From Shewanella kaireitica (GTDB lineage: Bacteria > Pseudomonadota > Gammaproteobacteria > Enterobacterales > Shewanellaceae): 48,098 nucleotides of DNA. The translations under genes and the position numbers were made by a program. Below are positions 41,607 to 48,098 of this stretch, in pieces. The stretch covers positions 1-48,098 of the forward strand of contig NZ_JAKIKQ010000027.1 of the NCBI RefSeq assembly GCF_023284045.1, written 5' to 3'. The notes under the pieces are model-generated. The model was not told where the DNA came from. It saw only the letters and a list, made by a program, of their open reading frames with translations, and searched no databases. Position 1 is the stretch's first letter, and each line of letters begins with the position of its first letter.

Positions 41607-42654
41607 CCCCTATACAGCATTAAATAGCCCGTTAACACAGGGCAGTGCCGCAGCTTCGCCTTTAGCCACAATAAACAAGATAGATAGTGCGGCAAACGAT
41701 AACCCAGAGGGGAGCGAGCATAATGATGTTCTGTCTTTTGCTATGGTTGCGGCGCAAAGTCTCAATACAGCTCACCAAACAACAGCGATGGCAAGCACCG
41801 GCACCTCAACCAATAACAGCGAAACAACGATAGTTCGATCTTTTAGCGCGGGCAGTACCGTTGCAACCAACTCGGCACTGCAACAGCAAAGCCCTGATAT
41901 CAAAGCCGCTCTCAACCCTGTGGTGATGAGGCCTATTTCAAAGTCGAATGATACTCAGACAGCAGCAACTAGCACGACCAGCGTTAATGCCGGTCAAACC
42001 GCATCTTCGTTACCGCAACTATCGCAACAGAGTTATTCGTCACAGTCAGTGCAAAATGGCGGCTTAAAGTCGACCCCATCAATGATACAGAATGCATTTC
42101 AAGCCACCGCGACCACCCAGCCTGCCATCGCAGCCTTAACTCGCGATGCACTGGCTAGTGAAGCGCTAGAATCTAGCCAGCATGTCGTTGGCGGCGCCTC
42201 TAGAAATCAAGCAACCGTTGCCCAATGGGGCCCGGTTTCAGTCTCTCAAGCCGCTCCTATGATGCAGCAAGCCCAAGAGATGCTCTCTCCACTGCGTGAA
42301 CAATTACGCTTTCAAATTGATCAGCAGATTAAACAGGCTGAACTTAGATTAGACCCACCTGAGCTTGGCAAGGTAGAGCTCAATATACGCTTAGACGGTG
42401 ACAGACTGCATATTCAAATGCATGCCGCTAACCCCGCTGTTCGTGATGCTCTGTTAATGGGATTAGACAGGTTACGCAACGAATTAGCGATGGATCATGG
42501 CGGCCAAATTGATGTCGATATCAATCAAGAAGGTGAGCAAAAGAAACACAACCAACAACCGCATACCACAACGATTGCAGCGGCATCCCTCTCAAACACC
42601 GATAGCTCAGTTGATAGCCTTTCACAGCAAGATGAAGTCGATCTATTGGCATAA
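41599..42654 (+). CDS. lafE: LafE, hook-length ruler (FliK)
   Basis: 351 residues. The N-terminal two-thirds is Ser/Thr/Gln/Ala-rich and of low conservation (ruler region), and the C-terminal Flg_hook domain carries IKQAELRLDPPELGKVELNIRLDGDRLHIQMHAANPAVRDALL. It measures the hook and triggers the FlhB switch. Its tail continues to SLSQQDEVDLLA. Confidence 0.9.
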   Translation: MISPYTALNSPLTQGSAAASPLATINKIDSAANDNPEGSEHNDVLSFAMVAAQSLNTAHQTTAMASTGTSTNNSETTIVRSFSAGSTVATNSALQQQSPDIKAALNPVVMRPISKSNDTQTAATSTTSVNAGQTASSLPQLSQQSYSSQSVQNGGLKSTPSMIQNAFQATATTQPAIAALTRDALASEALESSQHVVGGASRNQATVAQWGPVSVSQAAPMMQQAQEMLSPLREQLRFQIDQQIKQAELRLDPPELGKVELNIRLDGDRLHIQMHAANPAVRDALLMGLDRLRNELAMDHGGQIDVDINQEGEQKKHNQQPHTTTIAAASLSNTDSSVDSLSQQDEVDLLA

Positions 42655-42668
42655 CTTAGGAAACACTC

Positions 42669-43124
42669 ATGGCATTTAGTAATTCAAATACGAAAAAAAT
42701 AACAATTCTACTATTCATCACCATCTGGAGTGGCGCTGTGTTTTGGGCTGGTTGGCAATCGCCAAATATCATAGGCGGGCCATTTTCAGCCGTCGAAGAT
42801 GAAGTTATCTCAGCTAAGTTTTATCCATTAGACAAGTTTGTTATCTCAGTACCTGGCGATGATTATCCCCATTATTTGTTACTCGAAATGGCCTTCAAAA
42901 GTCGCTCTAAAAATGTCGAAACCACGATCAAGCAAGCAGATCCGGTGATCCGTAATTCGCTGATGAAAATGTTCTCCAAAAAACATTTCAACGAACTCAA
43001 CGACGCTCAACAGTTTGAATCATTGCAAAAAGAGGCGCATCTGTTGCTAACCAATGTGCTCGCAGAAAATGAATTCAGTATTGAGCTTGATGACGTGTTG
43101 TTCACTCGGATGGTCATTCAATAG
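42669..43124 (+). CDS. lafF: LafF, FliL-like stator-associated protein
   Basis: 151 residues with one N-terminal membrane helix (ITILLFITIWSGAVFWAGW, about 11-29) and a periplasmic domain with YPLDKFVISVPGDDYPHYLLLEMAFKSRS and a stomatin-like C-terminus (VLAENEFSIELDDVLFTRMVIQ). FliL proteins encircle stator units. It lies 14 bases after lafE and 12 before lafS. Confidence 0.82.
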   Translation: MAFSNSNTKKITILLFITIWSGAVFWAGWQSPNIIGGPFSAVEDEVISAKFYPLDKFVISVPGDDYPHYLLLEMAFKSRSKNVETTIKQADPVIRNSLMKMFSKKHFNELNDAQQFESLQKEAHLLLTNVLAENEFSIELDDVLFTRMVIQ

Positions 43125-43136
43125 GAGGGCTATGCT

Positions 43137-43859
43137 ATGAACGCTGCACAAGTCGCTTACCAAACAACAGCAGAAGAACCCACGGTTAATCGCCTGTCCG
43201 AAAGCCAAGTGATGATGCAGTACCTTCCGCTAGTAAAACGCTCTGTTTCTCAACTTCGTAGCCATTGTGGATCGGTTTTGGCCATCGAAGATATGGAGCA
43301 AATAGGCATGATGGCGTTGTTAGAGTCCGCAAGGCGCTATCCAGGTGAATATGACAACGGTTTCATCTCATATGCTGGTCAGCGAATTAGAGGCGCCATA
43401 CTCGACGAGTTACGTCGCCAAGATTGGCGTCCTCGACCCGTGAGGCAACAGGCCCACGAACTTAATGATACCGTTCGCAAACTCACCAAAATGCTTGAAA
43501 GAGCGCCGAGCGACAATGAAGTCGCCCAAGCTATGGGACTCAATCAAGAAGACTACCGCAAGCGTCTGCATGCCTCTCAATCAGAGTCGATGCGAAGCCT
43601 AGATGAATTGATTAGCGATGGCGGCCATTTTGAAGATAAACGAGATATATTTGAACAAATATCCGCCAAAGAAACTTTATTCCAAGCAATTTCAAAATTA
43701 AACAAAAGAGAACAGGTAATTCTGTCGCTTTACTATCAACATGAACTCAATTTAAAAGAAATAGCCGCCACGTTGGGATTAACAGAAACTCGGATCTGTC
43801 AGTTGCATAAGCAAGCAGTAAAGCAACTTCAGAAAATATACCAACAATGGGATCGGTAA
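43137..43859 (+). CDS. lafS: LafS, sigma-28 factor for lateral flagellar genes
   Basis: 240 residues with sigma region 2 (YLPLVKRSVSQL... IEDMEQIGMMALLESARRYPGEYDNGFISYAGQRIRGAILDELRRQDW), region 3 (KMLERAPSDNEVAQAMGL) and region 4 helix-turn-helix (LNKREQVILSLYYQHELNLKEIAATLGLTETRICQLHKQAVKQL). FliA/LafS class. It should be held by FlgM and, once released, transcribe lafA and the motor genes. GGAGG precedes the ATG. Confidence 0.95.
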   Translation: MNAAQVAYQTTAEEPTVNRLSESQVMMQYLPLVKRSVSQLRSHCGSVLAIEDMEQIGMMALLESARRYPGEYDNGFISYAGQRIRGAILDELRRQDWRPRPVRQQAHELNDTVRKLTKMLERAPSDNEVAQAMGLNQEDYRKRLHASQSESMRSLDELISDGGHFEDKRDIFEQISAKETLFQAISKLNKREQVILSLYYQHELNLKEIAATLGLTETRICQLHKQAVKQLQKIYQQWDR

Positions 43860-43873
43860 GCAGGTGAGGTAGT

Positions 43874-44731
43874 ATGAGTAAACTTTTAGGATTAGTGATC
43901 ATTCTCTTTTCAGTTTTTGGTGGTTATGTTTGGGCGGGAGGAACCTTAGCCTCCCTATGGCAACCAGCTGAGATACTGATCATTTTCGGTGCAGGTGTTG
44001 GTGCACTCATTATCGCTAACCCTAAACCCGTTCTGGTAGAGATGCTTGACCAAGTAAAAGAGTTAGTCAGAGTCGAAACAGAGGATCCTGAGCTTTATCC
44101 TCAACTGTTTGGCTTGATGGGTATGTTAATGGCTCAAATCCAATCTCAAGGACTTAAAGTGCTTGATGATCATGTGGAAAAGCCGAGAGAAAGTTCTCTA
44201 TTTCTAATGTATCCAACAGTGTTAGAACACCCAACAGTACTGCAATTTCTTATCGATAATTTACGTCTACAGTCTATCGGTAAACTCTCGGCCCATGATC
44301 TTGAACATATATTGGATGAAGAGATACATCGCATGGAAGAGGATTGGATGCGTCCATCACTTGCGCTAAATAAAGTGGCAGAGGCCATGCCAGGCTTTGG
44401 TATTTTGGCTGCCGTAATGGGGATCATCATCACCATGTCCAATATTGATGGGCCGATCACTATGATAGGCGTCAAAGTTGCCGCAGCACTCGTTGGCACC
44501 TTTATCGGTATTTTTGCCTGTTACTGTATTTTTGATCCCCTTTCAAAAGCGCTAGAGCATCTCGTAGAAAGAAAATCTGCACAGTTAAGATGTGTTGCAG
44601 CGATGCTAACCTCTTTCGCTAAAGGTAAACCACCAATGCTGGCAATTGACGCTGGCCGTAAACAGATACAAAGCGAAAACCGACCTACGTTTATCGAACT
44701 AGAACGCTGGATGGTGGAGCAGCAAAGCTAA
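43874..44731 (+). CDS. lafT: LafT, MotA-type stator protein
   Basis: 285 residues, four membrane helices. Family stretch NKVAEAMPGFGILAAVMGIIITMSNIDGP (helix 3, around 165-190) and the A-V-G-T-F-I-G-I helix 4. The cytoplasmic loop keeps charged residues used against FliG. With LafU it forms the proton channel that drives rotation. Its stop overlaps the lafU start (TAATG). Confidence 0.94.
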   Translation: MSKLLGLVIILFSVFGGYVWAGGTLASLWQPAEILIIFGAGVGALIIANPKPVLVEMLDQVKELVRVETEDPELYPQLFGLMGMLMAQIQSQGLKVLDDHVEKPRESSLFLMYPTVLEHPTVLQFLIDNLRLQSIGKLSAHDLEHILDEEIHRMEEDWMRPSLALNKVAEAMPGFGILAAVMGIIITMSNIDGPITMIGVKVAAALVGTFIGIFACYCIFDPLSKALEHLVERKSAQLRCVAAMLTSFAKGKPPMLAIDAGRKQIQSENRPTFIELERWMVEQQS

Positions 44732-45723
44732 TGGCTACTCGTCCTGAACCTATCGTAATTCGGCGTAAAAAGAGAACCAAAGCAAAGCCAGGTCATGGTG
44801 GCGCTTGGAAAGTCGCTTTTGCCGATTTTACCCTCGCAATGATGGCGCTTTTCATGGTGTTATGGATTATGCAAATTGCAGATCAGCAAGAGCGAACCAT
44901 GATCGTGCAATATCTAAAAGGGGATCTCTATTCTACTGGCTCAATAAACCCATTTGACTTGAGCCGCTCGCCGTCACTGATCGACTTTCAAGGAAATATA
45001 GCCATCCAGCAAGCCGTTCTGCCCGCGACATCAACGGGTGTCGATCGTAGCGGGCCAGCAATGCATAACCATATTCCTTTAGGCAAAGATAATGTTAAAG
45101 CCGGTATTGGCCCCGAACTAAACTCATTGGTGCCAGGTAAATTCGAGACTCAGGCTCAACTTGAATTCCTAGCTAGAGAAATAGAGCAAGTCATTACCGA
45201 CGTCAGCATGAATGCTAATGTTGAACTGCAAGTTGTCCCCCAAGGCGTGCGCATACTCATGCACGACAACATCAACCAATTTATGTTTACCCGTGGCAGT
45301 TCAGATATGAAGCCTTACTTTGAAGATCTGCTCATGGCATTAGGACCGATACTTGGCAAAGTCGAAAACAAAATGAGCATTTCCGGTCATACAGACTCTA
45401 GCCCATACGCAGGGAAGACATTTACTAACTGGGAGCTATCAAGCAAGCGAGCGTTGCTAGCTCGACGTGTATTGGAGTATTCAGGCGTACAACGTAACCA
45501 AGTCATTCAAGTCACAGGAATGGCAGATCAAGCACCCTATATTGCTGACGATCCTGCAGCAGCAGCCAATAGAAGAATAGAGATGCTCGTGATGACCTCA
45601 GCTGCAGAAACTCAAATAAGACAGATGATGGGCATATCAAGCGAGCAGCCGCAATCCAATGAAGAGCTAAATAGTGCAAAGAATATCGCTGAAGCCAATA
45701 AACCTAGAATGAGATATCGCTAG
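44731..45723 (+). CDS. lafU: LafU, MotB-type stator protein
   Basis: 330 residues. Basic N-terminus, then a membrane helix WKVAFADFTLAMMALFMVLWIM with the ion-carrying aspartate at residue 32, the same number as E. coli MotB. The helix pattern (AMMALFMVLW) resembles proton-type MotB. The C-terminal OmpA domain has MSISGHTDSSPYAGKTFTNWELSSKRALLARRVLEYSGV for peptidoglycan anchoring. It lies 2 bases before the PilZ-like gene. Confidence 0.95.
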   Translation: MATRPEPIVIRRKKRTKAKPGHGGAWKVAFADFTLAMMALFMVLWIMQIADQQERTMIVQYLKGDLYSTGSINPFDLSRSPSLIDFQGNIAIQQAVLPATSTGVDRSGPAMHNHIPLGKDNVKAGIGPELNSLVPGKFETQAQLEFLAREIEQVITDVSMNANVELQVVPQGVRILMHDNINQFMFTRGSSDMKPYFEDLLMALGPILGKVENKMSISGHTDSSPYAGKTFTNWELSSKRALLARRVLEYSGVQRNQVIQVTGMADQAPYIADDPAAAANRRIEMLVMTSAAETQIRQMMGISSEQPQSNEELNSAKNIAEANKPRMRYR

Positions 45724-45725
45724 TC

Positions 45726-46163
45726 ATGAACGATCCCATAATACAGCATGGTGAGTTCATACCAGCCACTCAACAGGAACAGCAATCAACACCAAACATT
45801 GATAGCCGGCAACATACTAGGCACTCGTTACGAGAAGACACAGACAAGAGCATAGTGTTTGCCTGTGACGGGGTAACCGTTTCCTTATACAAGTCTACTT
45901 GGCGCAGCAATAAAACTATTGGTATTGCCAATATTAAGGATATTGGCTTAGGTGGCATAGGATTTATAAGTCGCTGCAAGCTAAAGCCTAAGCAGCAAGT
46001 ATCAATAGCCGTCGATGATGAATTGATACCCATCATAATAATGCGAGTGCATAGCATTAACGAAAAGCTCAATTTTATTGGCGCCAGATGGGCCATAGAA
46101 GATCAACAAAAGAGCTTGAGCATTATTCGTAAAGTAAAACTTTTAAGTGAAAAATCAGTGTAA
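45726..46163 (+). CDS. PilZ-like protein encoded with the lateral stator genes
   Basis: 145 residues. It shows an arginine motif (RQHTRHSLRED, about 28-38) followed at a PilZ-typical distance by DIGLGGIGF, a DxSxxG-like motif with Gly in place of Ser. A beta-rich remainder includes QVSIAVDDELIPIIIMRVHSI and NFIGARWAI. PilZ domains bind cyclic di-GMP, and here the variant motif leaves binding uncertain. Only 2 bases separate it from lafU, so it is almost certainly co-expressed with the stators and could couple second-messenger levels to the motor, as YcgR does. Confidence 0.68.
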   Translation: MNDPIIQHGEFIPATQQEQQSTPNIDSRQHTRHSLREDTDKSIVFACDGVTVSLYKSTWRSNKTIGIANIKDIGLGGIGFISRCKLKPKQQVSIAVDDELIPIIIMRVHSINEKLNFIGARWAIEDQQKSLSIIRKVKLLSEKSV

Positions 46164-46199
46164 TACAGAATGAGTATCGTCGACAGTAGGGAGATAGTA

Positions 46200-46487
46200 A
46201 TGGCTTCATCATATGAGCGAAAAGGCCCGGATGGTCTACAAAAGCTCTTTCTGTACCTGATACTACTCGATTGGTTTATCCTATTGTATTTAACCACTGA
46301 ACTTAAAGATATGCCCTTTAAGCAAGGCGTTGCCGCCTCTATCATGGTGACATTGTTTAATTTCCTTTTAGTCAATCTGTGCTTTAAGCGTGCACGCAGA
46401 TCGAGCGACAGCTACCTCATTTACCCTGTCATTGGAGGCGCTCTGCTGTCTTTCTTACTGCTAGCCTACTTCTTTTTTTTCAATTGA
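46200..46487 (+). CDS. Small three-helix membrane protein downstream of the Laf operon
   Basis: 95 residues from the ATG at 46200 (AGGGAG about 6 bases upstream; an ATG at 46170 adds ten residues without a ribosome site). Hydrophobic segments lie near residues 17-33, 43-60 and 72-94, separated by short charged loops (TELKDMPFKQG, FKRARRSSDSY). No family recognised. It follows the PilZ-like gene by 36 bases on the same strand and may be the last gene of the lafB-to-lafU transcript. Confidence 0.65.
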   Translation: MASSYERKGPDGLQKLFLYLILLDWFILLYLTTELKDMPFKQGVAASIMVTLFNFLLVNLCFKRARRSSDSYLIYPVIGGALLSFLLLAYFFFFN

Positions 46488-46770
46488 TAGCACTCAGTAA
46501 ATAGCTGCAGCTCCTCGGCCCTTGCACGTCTAGTAAAGCATTGAAGTAACTGCAGCTACTGAGGTTGACTTCCCCTGTGAACCTCAATAACACCGCTCAA
46601 TCAAAAAAGCTTGTGGCTCTCGTCATATCCCGCAAATATCTCCGCAAAAGATGATGAATAATTAGCAGTTTCAAAGCATTGCTGCCAGTAAAGGGGTTGA
46701 GTTAAGATTTCAAGCTGAGCCGCCAGCAGGCTGGCAACCCTAATTCGTATGATTTAAAGAGGTCATTATT

Positions 46771-47853
46771 ATGTCACATGAGCCGTTAACTCAGCAGCAG
46801 CGCGAGTTTATGTTAAGCAAGGTGTCTGAGCCTGTGATTGCCATTGCTAAACAGGTGAATTTTGCTGAACGCTATTATGCTCTGCTTGAGCAGTTTCCAA
46901 AGCTGCCCGGGGATTTTAATCCTAATGTTGCGCTAGAGAACAAAATCGATTTAGTGACCGCTTTTGCTTACCCTATTCGTTATTACAAGGGGGAGGGCGG
47001 CTATTTTATGCTCAATGAAAAAAAATTCGCCTATCCGCATATGCGGCTGATGATTGAGATGTGCCAATGGGTTGCCTTTAGGTTTAATCTATGGCGCGAT
47101 GACACTCGCATTGGTGGCGGCAGTTACCAGCAGCTGGCGGTGGCTGAGCGTTTATCGAGAGGGGAGGATATTTGTTGGGATGACTGGCGCGTGCAGCAAA
47201 AACCATGGTGTTACAGCGAAGCGCAGTTACAAACGGTATTAACCGAACTTTTTTCACTGTTTGACGATCTGTGTCAAGCCATGCCCGAGCCGCCAGGTTT
47301 CCCGCAAAAATCATTTACTCAGTTGGATTGTAAGGTTTTATTAACACAAATCCCTGAACCTGTAACCACCATTGCCAAGCAGGTGAACTTCTCTGAGCGC
47401 TATTCAGCGCTACTTCAGCAATTTCCTAAATTACCCGGTAAATCTAGCGCTAAAGTATCACTAGAAAAACAAATAGAGTTAGTCTCAGGCTTTCCGTATC
47501 CAATTGACTACAACCCCAACTTTGGAGGGAGTTTTACTCTGTATCGCGAGGATTTCGAATATTCACATATGCACATTAAATTTGAAATCAAGCAAAAGGT
47601 TACATTCTGGTTTAATTTATTTCGAGATAATAATGACCACTCCTGGGTTGGTGGCGGTAATTTTCATGAGCTTTCGGCCGCACAGCGATTATCTAGCGGG
47701 GGATCTATGAGCTGGGAAGAACGAAATGTTGTTCAGCAGCCATATTGTTATAACGAAACACAGCTGCAAATGGTACTAACTGAGCTTTTTTCACTTTTTG
47801 AAGATATGTGCCAAGCCATGCCAAAGCCACCAAAGCCTCAAATAACCCACTAA
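46771..47853 (+). CDS. Unrecognised protein of two tandem homologous domains
   Basis: 360 residues, no signal peptide or membrane helix. Residues ~14-175 and ~189-355 are clearly the same domain: EPVIAIAKQVNFAERYYALLEQFPKLPG versus EPVTTIAKQVNFSERYSALLQQFPKLPG, and LQTVLTELFSLFDDLCQAMPEPP versus LQMVLTELFSLFEDMCQAMPKPP. The middles diverge (W/F-rich beta segments with GGGSYQQL / GGGNFHEL). AGAGG precedes the ATG. It stands alone between the Laf cluster and an rRNA operon. I do not know the family. Duplicated single-domain cytoplasmic proteins of this kind include toxin-immunity proteins, but nothing here proves that. Confidence 0.8.
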   Translation: MSHEPLTQQQREFMLSKVSEPVIAIAKQVNFAERYYALLEQFPKLPGDFNPNVALENKIDLVTAFAYPIRYYKGEGGYFMLNEKKFAYPHMRLMIEMCQWVAFRFNLWRDDTRIGGGSYQQLAVAERLSRGEDICWDDWRVQQKPWCYSEAQLQTVLTELFSLFDDLCQAMPEPPGFPQKSFTQLDCKVLLTQIPEPVTTIAKQVNFSERYSALLQQFPKLPGKSSAKVSLEKQIELVSGFPYPIDYNPNFGGSFTLYREDFEYSHMHIKFEIKQKVTFWFNLFRDNNDHSWVGGGNFHELSAAQRLSSGGSMSWEERNVVQQPYCYNETQLQMVLTELFSLFEDMCQAMPKPPKPQITH

Positions 47854-47997
47854 CATGCCATTAGCGATAACGCCTCAATCACAAATCGTAGGCCCAGCTA
47901 ATGACCTACTCATACATGGGCATATCGGCCACACACTGTCTTTAAAGTCCTAAGCGCTATAGCAAAATGATTAATTGACTCAATTTACAGACGTAAA

Positions 47998-48024
47998 AAA
48001 GCCCGCTATATAATAGCGGGCTTT
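47998..48024 (-). terminator. Rho-independent terminator of the rRNA operon
   Basis: Stem GCCCGCTAT / ATAGCGGGC (48001-48009 / 48013-48021) with ATA loop, extended by AAA/TTT to 12 bp. On the minus strand it is followed by six T. It lies just beyond the 5S 3' end; the flanking bases also allow action on plus-strand transcripts. Confidence 0.88.
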
Positions 48025-48036
48025 GATACTAAATAG

Positions 48037-48098
48037 GCGCCTGGAAATGACCTACTCTCACATGGGGAAACCCCACACTACCATCGGCGATACTGTGT
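48037..48098 (-). rRNA. rrf: 5S ribosomal RNA, 3' portion (cut by window end)
   Basis: The reverse complement carries the conserved 5S helix segments CGCCGATGGTAGTGTGGGG, then CCCCATGTGAGAGTAGG, and the closing CCAGGC. Only the last ~60 bases are in the window; the rest of the rRNA operon lies to the right on the minus strand. The exact 3' end (48037-48039) is estimated. Confidence 0.92.

Noticed and set aside
46488..46770. Gene or terminator in the gap before the two-domain protein
   Set aside because: Scattered CTGCAG palindromes only; no coding frame or stem with T-run found.

Overview
The window looks like the chromosome of a marine gammaproteobacterium, most likely Shewanella. The basis is the yihI - DUF2489 - hemN neighbourhood, moderate-to-low GC, a 5S rRNA 3' end of gammaproteobacterial type, and a complete lateral flagellar (Laf) system in the Vibrio/Aeromonas/Shewanella style. 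This is a judgement from gene content, not from a database search.

Layout. (1) 1-6.8 kb: housekeeping genes, namely a zinc-ribbon SAM methyltransferase, yihI, a DUF2489 membrane protein, hemN, a DUF885 lipoprotein peptidase and a PldB-like lysophospholipase, several closed by clear terminators. (2) 6.8-13.3 kb, minus strand: export apparatus and switch genes fliM-fliN-fliP-[46-aa ORF]-fliQ-fliR-flhB-flhA, with no fliO. (3) 13.3-13.8 kb: AT-rich divergent regulatory region with 12-bp direct repeats. (4) 13.8-21.7 kb, plus strand: motY-like T-ring gene, lafK (sigma-54 activator), fliE-F-G-H-I-J. (5) 21.7-24.8 kb: an AT-rich island between convergent fliJ and flgN. It holds two integron-type gene cassettes, each with its own attC site, but no integrase in the window. 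They carry a membrane protein and a secreted Asp-box protein, and are flanked by inverted copies of a hairpin repeat with covarying stems. (6) 24.8-26.5 kb, minus: flgN, flgM, flgA. (7) 26.5-37.0 kb, plus: flgB-C-D-E-F-G-H, a second signal-less flgH copy, flgI-J-K-L and a LafW-like gene. (8) 37.0-39.3 kb: fliB (flagellin lysine methylase, minus) divergent from flagellin lafA. (9) 39.5-46.5 kb, plus: lafB (cap) behind a near-perfect sigma-54 promoter, lafC, lafD, lafE, lafF, lafS (sigma-28), lafT/lafU stators, then a PilZ-like protein and a small membrane protein. (10) 46.8 kb to the end: an unrecognised protein made of two tandem copies of one domain, then the terminator and 3' end of a 5S rRNA gene on the minus strand.

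How it works together: LafK with sigma-54 should drive the basal-body, hook and cap genes. FlgM should hold LafS until the hook is complete, after which LafS transcribes the filament and motor genes. FliB would methylate lysines of LafA. LafT/LafU keep the proton-motor aspartate (LafU D32). No chemotaxis genes, flhF/flhG or fliO are present, as is usual for lateral systems, which borrow chemotaxis from the polar system. The least ordinary parts are the cassette pair inside a flagellar cluster, the covarying hairpin repeats around it, the tandem flgH duplication, the 46-aa ORF in the fliP-fliQ gap and the two-domain protein beside the rRNA operon.
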